In this document: piece after piece, positions 1 to 7,077 of the stretch | Numbering within the stretch: the first letter of the stretch is position 1 | Layout: each line of letters starts with the position of its first letter | Assembly (NCBI GenBank): GCA_002343485.1 | Contig: DDST01000151.1 | Coordinates: forward strand, 1 to 15,064 | Source: Proteobacteria bacterium UBA2383 | GTDB taxonomy: Bacteria; Pseudomonadota; Gammaproteobacteria; Competibacterales; Competibacteraceae | Length of the DNA: 15,064 bases | Reading direction: 5' to 3' | The notes under the pieces: generated by a model | Database searches by the model: none | What the model saw: only the letters and a program-made list of their open reading frames with translations | What the model was told of the DNA's origin: nothing | Position numbers and translations under genes: made by a program

Positions 1-409
1 GAGGGGATGGGCTTAGATAGCCATGTACCAAATGCGCTTCCAGCGGGAAGGATTTTCCATCGATCAAATTTTCACTCGGTGCGTGAAAATGAAACTGTTT
101 TAGCGCAAACTGCATGCCATCCACGGAGAGGCTGCTTCCTGGGAGCGCATTGATTTGCACGGTGTGGCCGTTATTGAGAATTTCCGCACTGCCTCCTCCA
201 TAGCTGAAAACAAGGGGCGCCAGCTCAGACTCGACGAATGCTGTCAGGTTGACCGGCGACTGATTTTTTCCCGCACAAGCGCTGTACTCCGGGTCGAGTT
301 TGGCCCAGTGCTCAGGCCCTGCCTCGCCAGAATATTCCCAATGGATTCCACCGGCGGAAAATGCAGAGACCGACAGCAACATACCCACTGCAAACCAGGC
401 TTTTTTCAT
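1..409 (-). CDS. Alpha-carbonic anhydrase, periplasmic, 3' end beyond window
   Basis: This is a zinc enzyme that interconverts CO2 and bicarbonate, and the first 136 residues are visible. A Sec signal peptide (residues 1-19, MKK start, cleavage near FSA) indicates export to the periplasm. The mature part shows the family landmarks: HWEYSGEAGPEHW (23-35), the GKNQSPVN motif (47-54), NNGHTVQI (79-86), the zinc ligands of QFHFHAPSEN (H107, H109) and the third ligand in LEAHLVH (H126). The order and spacing match bacterial enzymes such as that of Neisseria. ATG 409 is preferred over ATG 412 because GGAG at 417-420 lies 7 bases from it. The gene runs in the same direction as cheW, 174 bases downstream of it. 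After LVH the residues GYLSPSP do not resemble the usual loop and strand; this may be a variant loop, an indel or an edge artefact. Confidence 0.9.
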   Translation of the reverse strand, partial: MKKAWFAVGMLLSVSAFSAGGIHWEYSGEAGPEHWAKLDPEYSACAGKNQSPVNLTAFVESELAPLVFSYGGGSAEILNNGHTVQINALPGSSLSVDGMQFALKQFHFHAPSENLIDGKSFPLEAHLVHGYLSPSP

Positions 410-503
410 CATTCGTCTCCAAAAATATAAAAGCAGATGCACCCGGAAAGTGAGATCGATGACAAAGGCTCCCTGCTGGACCCCCTCCCCGAGATCTCGT
501 TTA

Positions 504-557
504 GCCGGCAATAAACACCGGCGCTGAGCCGCAGGCAGCCAGCCGCTTGCAGGCGGC
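504..557 (-). other. Two small hairpins between cheW and carbonic anhydrase
   Basis: GCCGC/GCGGC (542-546 and 553-557, 6-base loop) and GCCGG/CCGGC (504-508 and 518-522, 9-base loop) lie just after the cheW stop. Neither is followed by a T-run on the minus strand, so calling them terminators would be a guess. No clear promoter for the carbonic anhydrase is visible here. Confidence 0.25.
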
Positions 558-583
558 CTGAAAACCCGCTGGCCAATCTCCCG

Positions 584-1123
584 CTAAGCAGCCATTTGAT
601 CGGGCGCCGCCAAAGTGAACAGCGTCTCGACGGCGAGTAACTGATCGACGTCTAGCAACATGGTCATGCTCGTTTCAAGGGTGACCAAGCCATTGATAAA
701 TTCGATGTTCACCGCTGCACCAAAGTCGGGCGGCGGCTGAATCTCACCGGCGCGGATATTAAGGACATCGGAGACGCCATCTACGACCAGACCGGCGATG
801 TGATCACTGGCTTCCTTCTGAATCATGGCCACGATGACCACGGTCGTGCTGGAGTAGGCCACCGTGTCCAGGCCAAACCGGCTTCGGAGATCGATGACCG
901 GAACGATAACCCCCCGTAAGTTCATCACGCCTCGCACGAAAGCAGGGACGTTCGGTATTTGCGTGACTGGTGTCCAGCCTCTAATCTCTCTCACCTTGAG
1001 GATATCGATGCCGTACTGCTCGCCAGCCAGGCAGAAGGTCAGGTATTGCCGTTCGCTGGCCGTCTCGCGCATCGCCAGGTTGCGGTCCCTCGAGACTGCA
1101 ATTTCTCTATTCATCGTTGCCAC
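584..1123 (-). CDS. cheW: CheW chemotaxis coupling protein
   Basis: CheW is the cytoplasmic adaptor that links chemoreceptors to the CheA kinase. The 179-residue product is of normal length, with the CheW SH3-like fold spanning roughly residues 24-170. It has the opening strand QYLTFCLAGEQYGIDI, the VREIRGW turn (44-50), the signature NLRGVIVPVIDLR (68-80) and a VDGVSDVLNI strand. A longer frame runs upstream to 1330, but the start is placed at GTG 1123 because GAGGAG (1130-1135) sits 6 bases before it; ATG 1114 is the alternative. The gene follows the chemoreceptor on the same strand with a 154-base gap, so the two are probably co-transcribed. No cheA or cheY is present here, so this is a satellite receptor/CheW pair that must use a core chemotaxis pathway elsewhere. 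Confidence 0.93.
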   Translation of the reverse strand: MATMNREIAVSRDRNLAMRETASERQYLTFCLAGEQYGIDILKVREIRGWTPVTQIPNVPAFVRGVMNLRGVIVPVIDLRSRFGLDTVAYSSTTVVIVAMIQKEASDHIAGLVVDGVSDVLNIRAGEIQPPPDFGAAVNIEFINGLVTLETSMTMLLDVDQLLAVETLFTLAAPDQMAA

Positions 1124-1199
1124 GTTTCGCTCCTCAAACATAATCGTGCTCTCGAATCTGGAAGGTTGACAGGGAACCGCGGGCTGCAAGGTTCCGGTT

Positions 1200-1218
1200 C
1201 GCCAGGATTCGCCTGGCG
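1200..1218 (-). other. Stem-loop in the receptor-cheW intergenic gap
   Basis: A perfect 7-bp stem, CGCCAGG/CCTGGCG, encloses the 5-base loop ATTCG. It has no T-run, so it may be an mRNA-stability or processing hairpin setting the receptor:CheW ratio instead of a terminator. This role is inferred. Confidence 0.35.
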
Positions 1219-1277
1219 CTACCCGCTTTGCCGGTTCCTCCCGCTTTCTTTTCATGCGAGAGAAAGAAAAGCCGGCG

Positions 1278-3386
1278 TTAGAACTGTGCCCACTCGCTCC
1301 CGTCGTCACTGCCGGTGTCACCGCCACCACCGTGGGCCGCTTTCTTGACCCGCGCGGAATGCACTAACATCGGCTTGGCCTCCCTTTTGTCAGCCGGCGA
1401 CGGGGGCCGGCGCGAACCGTGCAGACCGGTGGCCGCTGAAGCCGAACGCGGTGCAGCTTTCCCACCGCCCACGACCGCCAGGTGCAGGGCCGGTGACTCC
1501 TCCGGGCGGGCACCCGCATCCAGTTTGAAGAAATTCATCAATTGCTGGAGTTCATGCGCTTGGGCGCCCATCGACTGGCTGGCCGCCGCCGTTTCTTCCA
1601 CCAGCGCCGCATTCTGTTGCGTGACCTGATCCATTTGCAGAATGGCCCGGTTGACCTGTTCGATGCCTGAAGCCTGTTCTTGGCTGGCGGCAGCAATCTC
1701 AGCCACAATGTCGCTGACTTTCTTGACGGCGATGACAATCTCCTGGAGGGTTTTCCCCGATTGTTCGACCAGCTTGCCGCCATCTTCCACCTTGGCCACA
1801 CTATCAGTAATCAATCCTTTGATTTCCTTTGCCGCGTCTGCACTGCGCTGGGCGAGTTTACGCACCTCAGCGGCCACGACGGCGAACCCTCGGCCCTGTT
1901 CCCCGGCGCGCGCCGCTTCCACCGCCGCATTCAAGGCCAGCAAATTGGTCTGGAAGGCAATTTCGTCGATGACACCGATGATATCGGCGATCTTGTGGCT
2001 GCTGGTGCTGATCGCGCTCATGGCCACGACCGCTTGATCGACCACTTGTCCGCCTTGCTCCGCCTGAGTCCGGGCGGCGCTGGCGAGTTGATTGGCCTGC
2101 CCAGCATTGTCGGCGCTTTGCTTGACCGTCGAGGTCAGTTCTTCCATTGAAGAGGCCGTCTCTTCCAGAGCAGAGGCTTGTTCTTCGGTGCGCTGCGACA
2201 GATCGGCGCTGCCCTGGGCAATTTCCGCGGCGGCTGAGCTGACCTGGTGGGTCGTTTGCGTCACTTGATGCACCATATCCTTCAACTGCGTGGTCATAGC
2301 CTCCATGGCGCGTGCCTGATCGCCAATTTCATCCCGGCGGGCGGTCAGAGCGGCGGGGACTTTGCCGGTCATATCGCCGCCGGCGATCACGTTCAAAATC
2401 TGGCTGCCTTGTTTGAGCGGGACGGTCACGCTACGGGCAATGAACCAGCCTACCAGTACGGCCAGCGCCACACTGATGACCGACAACCCTGTCACGATGT
2501 TAACGGTTAACGTGGTGGCGGACGCTACCTTGGGGCCAAGCGCGTCTTGATCGGCCCGGTACGATACTCTGATCTCTTCGGTGGCTTTAGCGACCTCTGG
2601 CCCGATCCGGTCCAGGGTGTTCTGGATCAGGTCATCGCTTTTTTCGATGGTTTCCTGCAAGGACGGCAACAAAGCAATATAGGCGTCATGGGCCTTGGTG
2701 AATGCTTCTATCTGCGTTAGATAAGCGCCTTGAGCTCTCTCGGCCAGCGCCTGTTTTTGCAGGCTGATCTTGTTCACCATTATTTCCCGGGCTTGTTCGA
2801 AGAGTTCAGGCTGGTGTAAGTCGATGTATTTCAATGCGGCGACCCGCCCTTCCAGGAACTCGACCAGGAGTTCGCTGGTGTGCTCCAGAAGCCCCATGTT
2901 TTGATCACGGCTCACCTGGCTGCTCAGATTCATTAATACCTTGGTTGCATCAGTGCCTAAGGCGCCGAATTGGGCGACAAGGTTTTCCCGCTTGTTGATA
3001 AAAATAACCACTTGGTCAAAAGCTTGATTGTATTGTTGAAGATTCTCTTCGACAAAGGCCACCAGCTTGGCACGCTCCGGATTCTTCACTCTTTCCTTGA
3101 TATCTTTGATGTCGGTCTCCATCGTGCTGAAGAGTTGCCGATAGGTTTGTACCGATTTGTCATCGCGATTGATGACGAAATTCTTGACTGCCAGCCGCAC
3201 ACTCAGCATTTCATCCTGAAAATTGGCGATCTGATTCGAAGTGCGCGCCAGCCTGCGGTATTCGGTAAAGCCATCAAGCGCGCCCTGCAAGCCCCACCAG
3301 GCAGTGGCGGCCACGATGACCAACAACGCCAGGATCATTCCGAAACCCAAATTCAATTGAGTTCTCAATTTCATATTTTTCAACAT
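1278..3386 (-). CDS. Methyl-accepting chemotaxis protein with HBM-like sensor
   Basis: This is an inner-membrane chemoreceptor of 702 residues. TM1 lies near 11-33 and TM2 near 296-318. Between them is an all-helical periplasmic sensor of about 260 residues, long enough for a helical bimodular (HBM) domain; the closing stretch around NTLDRIGPEVAKATEEIR (256-273) fits that family. HAMP follows (about 316-372), then the signalling hairpin with its highly conserved tip (DEIAFQTNLLALNAAVEAAR, 474-493) as in Tsr. Methylation-type segments are visible (QASALEETASSMEEL; AALVEETAAASQ). A flexible Pro/Gly/Ala-rich tail (about 622-697) ends in EWAQF, matching the xWxxF pentapeptide that tethers CheR/CheB. 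The start at ATG 3386 has AGGGG 9 bases upstream. cheW follows. The upstream region carries a TTACA repeat array (3497-3533), suggesting control by an OmpR-family regulator. The ligand is unknown; HBM receptors are known for organic acids. Confidence 0.94.
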   Translation of the reverse strand: MLKNMKLRTQLNLGFGMILALLVIVAATAWWGLQGALDGFTEYRRLARTSNQIANFQDEMLSVRLAVKNFVINRDDKSVQTYRQLFSTMETDIKDIKERVKNPERAKLVAFVEENLQQYNQAFDQVVIFINKRENLVAQFGALGTDATKVLMNLSSQVSRDQNMGLLEHTSELLVEFLEGRVAALKYIDLHQPELFEQAREIMVNKISLQKQALAERAQGAYLTQIEAFTKAHDAYIALLPSLQETIEKSDDLIQNTLDRIGPEVAKATEEIRVSYRADQDALGPKVASATTLTVNIVTGLSVISVALAVLVGWFIARSVTVPLKQGSQILNVIAGGDMTGKVPAALTARRDEIGDQARAMEAMTTQLKDMVHQVTQTTHQVSSAAAEIAQGSADLSQRTEEQASALEETASSMEELTSTVKQSADNAGQANQLASAARTQAEQGGQVVDQAVVAMSAISTSSHKIADIIGVIDEIAFQTNLLALNAAVEAARAGEQGRGFAVVAAEVRKLAQRSADAAKEIKGLITDSVAKVEDGGKLVEQSGKTLQEIVIAVKKVSDIVAEIAAASQEQASGIEQVNRAILQMDQVTQQNAALVEETAAASQSMGAQAHELQQLMNFFKLDAGARPEESPALHLAVVGGGKAAPRSASAATGLHGSRRPPSPADKREAKPMLVHSARVKKAAHGGGGDTGSDDGSEWAQF

Positions 3387-3496
3387 ATCATGTGACCCCT
3401 ATTTTTGATCTCTGAGGATCTAGAGTAACGGGCAGCGCCTGATGACTGGTTTCCGGAACGCTGCTTGAAACGAGTTCATCCAGCTTGAATGAGGTT

Positions 3497-3533
3497 TGTA
3501 ATTCTTGGATTAAGCGGATGTAATTTTTTGTAA
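3497..3533 (-). promoter_or_regulatory. TTACA tandem-repeat operator upstream of the chemoreceptor
   Basis: Read on the minus strand, three exact TTACA copies occur at 3533-3529, 3523-3519 and 3501-3497, spaced 10 and 22 bases start to start. A partial copy, TTAATC, falls 10 bases after the second. The third copy is followed by AACC. This direct-repeat design is typical of OmpR/PhoB-family binding sites. The array ends 110 bases upstream of the receptor ATG. The same arrangement occurs at 6954-6990. Binding by the adjacent regulator is inferred. Confidence 0.55.
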
Positions 3534-3546
3534 CCTGGCGAGACGC

Positions 3547-3581
3547 CGCCTTCCTCCCTCTCGGGGTCAGGAGGGATGGCG
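3547..3581 (-). terminator. Hairpin downstream of the response regulator gene
   Basis: CGCC-TT-CCTCC pairs with GGAGG-GAT-GGCG (3547-3550 and 3553-3557 with 3570-3574 and 3578-3581) around a 12-base loop. It lies 80 bases past the response regulator stop. There is no T-run on the minus strand, so termination may be weak or absent. Confidence 0.35.
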
Positions 3582-3661
3582 GGCAGCATCAAGGGGATCA
3601 GCGGGGGATTGGAGCGCGCCCCCCAGGCTAGAGAGGGATCAGCGCGCAAACCGGATAAGCG

Positions 3662-4381
3662 TCAGTCGATGGCGACCGGAGCGGTGAGTTTGTAGCCCTC
3701 GCCGCGAATAGCCTTGATTAAGGCGGGTTGTGCGGGGTTGGATTCAATCTTCTTGCGCAGTTTGGCAATCAGCACATCGATGCTGCGATCCAGAGGATTC
3801 CAGTCACGGCCGGCGATCTGATCCATTAACAGATCACGGGACAAGACACGGTTAGGGTGTAAAACGAACGCTTTCAGCAAGCGGAATTCGTGGCCGGTCA
3901 AAGACACGTTTTCTCCGGTTGGGGAGAACAGTTCGTGCCGGGTCAGATCAAGCCGCCAGCCCTCGCCGAAACGGGCGATACCGCTCGATTCCGAGCCTGC
4001 CGGGCGAGACATCCGGTAGCGTCGCAGGAGGCTGCGGATCCTGGCCAGCAGTTCCCGCTCCTCGAAAGGTTTGGTCAAGTAATCATCCGCGCCCAGTTCC
4101 AGCCCTACCACTTTATCAATCGTTTCGGACCGGCCTGTCAACATGAGGATGGGAATGGTCGATTGGGACCGGATTTCACGGGCGAAAACAAAACCATCCT
4201 CGCCGGGCAGCCCAATATCCAGGATAATCAGATCCGGCGGCCGGTGAGAGAACTGTTCCCGTGCTTCGCGCGTGCAAGTGGCCGTGCGGACCGTGTAGCC
4301 TTCGCGTTGCAGATAATGGCCGAGGAGCCGCAGGATGCGCAGGTCATCGTCGATGACCAGGATAGAATCGGTATCACTCAT
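3662..4381 (-). CDS. OmpR-family two-component response regulator
   Basis: This is a 239-residue DNA-binding response regulator of normal family length. The receiver domain (about 5-118) has the acidic pocket at DDD (11-13), phospho-acceptor D55 in LIILDIGLPG, switch residue T82 and K104 in YLTKPF. The C-terminal winged helix (about 138-234) contains SLTGHEFRLLKAF, and the recognition segment RDWNPLDRSIDVLIAKLRKKIE resembles OmpR. It should bind tandem direct repeats as a head-to-tail dimer when phosphorylated. It is transcribed divergently from the hybrid histidine kinase at 4594, a plausible phosphate source, and is oriented toward the chemoreceptor/cheW pair. No membrane sensor kinase of the EnvZ type sits next to it, so the true partner is uncertain. 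The shared TTACA arrays at 3497-3533 and 6954-6990 are candidate targets. Confidence 0.93.
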   Translation of the reverse strand: MSDTDSILVIDDDLRILRLLGHYLQREGYTVRTATCTREAREQFSHRPPDLIILDIGLPGEDGFVFAREIRSQSTIPILMLTGRSETIDKVVGLELGADDYLTKPFEERELLARIRSLLRRYRMSRPAGSESSGIARFGEGWRLDLTRHELFSPTGENVSLTGHEFRLLKAFVLHPNRVLSRDLLMDQIAGRDWNPLDRSIDVLIAKLRKKIESNPAQPALIKAIRGEGYKLTAPVAID

Positions 4382-4580
4382 ACGCTTCTTCTCGCCTGAC
4401 GTTTCAAGTGATGGCGGCAGCCGCTGGAGATCTGGCGGCGTGGCGCTGTTTCAGGTAGCACTAGCAGGTAATTTTCGATGGCTTTTTGTATCTTAATCGC
4501 ATCGGCGCGGCGGCTTCAAATGGCATGGCCGTCCACGGGGTTGGCTTGGAACCGGCCCGGTGCCGGGCAAGACGAAGCCC

Positions 4581-4596
4581 AGGAGGCTGCATTGTG
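4581..4596 (+). promoter_or_regulatory. Ribosome binding site fixing a GTG start
   Basis: A perfect AGGAGG at 4581-4586 precedes GTG 4594 by 7 bases. This is much better than anything before the upstream in-frame starts in 4486-4530, and conserved kinase-type sequence begins only after this GTG. Confidence 0.75.
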
Positions 4597-6804
4597 ACTC
4601 AGAACCCACGCTACTGGCCAGACGCCACCGGCCTGCGCCGCCGTGCAGAAAAGCGGTTGCTAGAGCAGCCTGTCACCCTCCCTGAGCCTCTCACCGAGGC
4701 AGAGAGCCAGCGGCTGATCCACGAACTGCACGTCCACCAGATCGAGCTGGAATTGCAAAATGAAGAACTGAGGCAAACCTGCGCCCAGCTCGAACAAAGC
4801 CTGGAAAAATACACCGGCCTCTACGACTTTGCACCCGCCGGTTGCTTTGTGCTCGACCGCGATGGGACCATCCTGGAGGCCAACCTGACCGGCGCGGCAC
4901 TGTTCGGGGTGGAGCGATCCCGGTTGCTTCGACGGCAATTCGGGGGTTTTGTTTCGACAGAAACCCAGTCCGCCTTCAATGCTTTTCTGGAAACGGTTCT
5001 GCAGGGCGCGCCCAAGGCTACCTGCGAAATTACCTTGAAAGGGACCCCGCCCCATGACTTGCATCTCGAAGGCGTGACCCTGAAATCCGGCGCAGGCCAG
5101 CAATGCCGGATCGCGGTGATGGACTTCTCCGCGATCCGGCAGGCTGAGGAAACCTTGCAAGTGTACCAGCAAATCGTCGACTCCTCACCCGATGCCCTGT
5201 CGCTGGTAGGGACTGACTATCACTATAAAATCATCAACGACACATACCTGCACCATACGGGATGGTCCCGCGAACAAATCGTCGGCCACCCCGTGGCGGC
5301 CGTTATGGGATCCGCTGTTTTCGACAACATCATCAAATCTTATCTGGACCGTTGTTTGGCCGGCGATACTGTCAACTATTCAAAATGGTTCGATTTTCCG
5401 GTTCAAGGCCACCGGTATATGGATGTCACCTACATCCCCTGCCGCGATCGGAACGGCGCGATCATCGGCGCGATGGTTGTGTCCAGAGACACCACCGAAC
5501 GCCAGCAAATGGAAGAAGCCATTGTGAAGATGAACCAGTATCTCGAACAGCATGTAGCGGAACGCACGGTGGAACTGGCCCGCACCGCGGCGCTCCTGGA
5601 GCAAGAAACACACACCCGCCGTGATCGGGAAGCACAATTGATCCAGGCGCGGAAGCTGGAAGCGATCGGGCGGATCACCGGCGGTATCGCCCACGATTTC
5701 AATAACCTGCTGACCGTCATTAAAGGCAACCTTGAAATTCTCCGGGAACAGGGTGAAAAAGAGATCGATCCGGACCGGGCTTTGCTCATCGAGGACGCCT
5801 TGTCGGCGACACGTCAAAGCATCGAATTGACAGCCGGCCTGCTGGCATTTTCCCGTCAACAACCTTTACGGCTGCAACGCACCCGCGTTCATCGCATCTT
5901 GCGAGGACTTGAACGCTTGTTGGATCGAATGCTGGAGCCGGCCACGCGCTTGCATGTAGCGATTGACCCCACGGTCCCCGATGTGATGACCGATCCTGGG
6001 CACTTGCAGGCTGCACTGATGAACTTGATGCTCAACGCGCAAGACGCCATGCCGAAGGGAGGAACGCTCGACGTGCATGCCGCTGCCGTCGATGTCCCAG
6101 GCGAGGCGGTGGCGCTGGACAGCGGCCTGGCCCCAGGCGGGTACGTAGCCGTGACAGTGGCCGATTCGGGCATCGGCATGGATGCCGACACCTTGGCGCG
6201 GGCCTGCGAACCCTTTTTCACTACCAAGCCGTTTGGCAAGGGTACAGGCCTGGGTCTGGCAATTGTTTATGGCTTTGCTGCGCAATCTAACGGCGGGATC
6301 GCTATCGAAAGCCAACCGGGCCAGGGCACCACCGTCCGCCTGTTCTTACCGGCGCTGGAACCGTCGAGCGAGTGCCTGGCGCGGGAAACGCAAGCGCCAC
6401 CATTGCCCGTATTAGCAGAGGGTACCGAAACTATTCTGGTGGTGGAGGATGAATCCCGGGTACGGCGGCTGGCCTGCCGTTATTTGCGCGATATCGGTTA
6501 TCCGGTGCTGGAGGCGGCCGATGCCGAGGAAGCCATCACAATTCTGGAGACCGAACCTGACATTCAAATAGTCTTCAGTGACATTATCATGCCGGGCGAC
6601 CGGAACGGCTTTGATCTGGCGGATTGGGTCGCGGTGCACCGCCCTGCCGTGAAGTGCCTGCTCACGACCGGCCACCACCAACGGGCATGCGCCACGCCCG
6701 CCAGCCATTTACCCTCTCATCCCGTGCTGATTAAACCGTACTCCAAAGAGCAATTGGCGCACCGGATCCGGCAACAGCTCGACGAAAAATCCAGCTCAAC
6801 ATAG
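4594..6804 (+). CDS. Soluble PAS-PAS hybrid histidine kinase with C-terminal receiver
   Basis: A 736-residue sensor kinase with no transmembrane segment, so it should sense a cytoplasmic signal. It begins with an arginine-rich helix (LRRRAEKRL) and a coiled region around HELHVHQIELELQNEEL (about 43-59) typical of PAS kinases. PAS1 spans about 77-185 and PAS2 about 191-304, followed by a coiled linker. HisKA carries the phospho-acceptor H367 in GGIAHDFNNLL. The ATPase domain has the N-box (N481), the G1 box DSGIGMD (524-530) and the G2 box GTGLGLA (550-556). A receiver follows (about 613-730) with phospho-acceptor D663 in FSDIIMPG and K714 in LIKPYS. All catalytic residues appear intact. The frame is open back to 4486, but the strong SD before GTG 4594 decides the start. 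It is divergent from the OmpR-type regulator and precedes the GGDEF-EAL gene. Phosphotransfer from its receiver to another regulator would need an Hpt protein, which is not seen here. Confidence 0.93.
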   Translation: MTQNPRYWPDATGLRRRAEKRLLEQPVTLPEPLTEAESQRLIHELHVHQIELELQNEELRQTCAQLEQSLEKYTGLYDFAPAGCFVLDRDGTILEANLTGAALFGVERSRLLRRQFGGFVSTETQSAFNAFLETVLQGAPKATCEITLKGTPPHDLHLEGVTLKSGAGQQCRIAVMDFSAIRQAEETLQVYQQIVDSSPDALSLVGTDYHYKIINDTYLHHTGWSREQIVGHPVAAVMGSAVFDNIIKSYLDRCLAGDTVNYSKWFDFPVQGHRYMDVTYIPCRDRNGAIIGAMVVSRDTTERQQMEEAIVKMNQYLEQHVAERTVELARTAALLEQETHTRRDREAQLIQARKLEAIGRITGGIAHDFNNLLTVIKGNLEILREQGEKEIDPDRALLIEDALSATRQSIELTAGLLAFSRQQPLRLQRTRVHRILRGLERLLDRMLEPATRLHVAIDPTVPDVMTDPGHLQAALMNLMLNAQDAMPKGGTLDVHAAAVDVPGEAVALDSGLAPGGYVAVTVADSGIGMDADTLARACEPFFTTKPFGKGTGLGLAIVYGFAAQSNGGIAIESQPGQGTTVRLFLPALEPSSECLARETQAPPLPVLAEGTETILVVEDESRVRRLACRYLRDIGYPVLEAADAEEAITILETEPDIQIVFSDIIMPGDRNGFDLADWVAVHRPAVKCLLTTGHHQRACATPASHLPSHPVLIKPYSKEQLAHRIRQQLDEKSSST

Positions 6805-6866
6805 CTTATCCTGCTGGCGATTGCCGGCGCCGTTCGAGACCTTTCTAAAATTTCAGGACGTGGGAA

Positions 6867-6905
6867 GGCGGGGGACCGCCCTATCCGGTAGGGCCGCCGG
6901 CGGCC
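6867..6905 (+). repeat. Cluster of three GC-rich palindromes after the hybrid kinase
   Basis: Three perfect inverted repeats abut or overlap: GGCGG/CCGCC with loop GGGA (6867-6880), GCCCTA/TAGGGC with loop TCCGG (6878-6894), and the 14-base palindrome GGCCGCCGGCGGCC (6892-6905). The first two overlap, as do the last two, so they are mutually exclusive as RNA folds. No T-run follows. The cluster may be a REP-like element or a processing site that separates the kinase transcript from the next gene. Confidence 0.45.
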
Positions 6906-6953
6906 GGGAAATCGATGCCAGCAGCGATACCTGGACAGGCTTTCGAAGCTCAT

Positions 6954-7005
6954 TTACATTTTGTTACATTTGGTCAATCATTGCTTTACAAACCCACTTT
7001 AGAAT
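6954..7005 (+). promoter_or_regulatory. TTACA tandem operator and candidate -10 for the GGDEF-EAL gene
   Basis: Exact TTACA copies lie at 6954-6958, 6964-6968 and 6986-6990, again spaced 10 and 22 bases, with TCAATC 10 bases after the second copy and AACC after the third. This repeats the layout upstream of the chemoreceptor. TAGAAT at 7000-7005 (5 of 6 to TATAAT) lies 9 bases after the last copy, and no good -35 is visible. This fits a PhoB-type activated promoter in which the regulator sites replace the -35. The leader would be about 65-70 bases. Confidence 0.55.
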
Positions 7006-7077
7006 TAATCTTTAATTATCGAGATTGAACGACTGAATTAATGAAGGGACGCACGAATTTTCGAGGAGGTATGTTTG

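Noticed and set aside
155..527. Plus-strand frames across 155-527
   Set aside because: They lie antisense to the carbonic anhydrase, which has a signal peptide, zinc ligands and a good start on the minus strand.
4441..4482. CAGGTA direct repeat at 4454-4472 as a third regulator site
   Set aside because: The motif and 13-base spacing do not match the TTACA arrays, and no further copy was seen.
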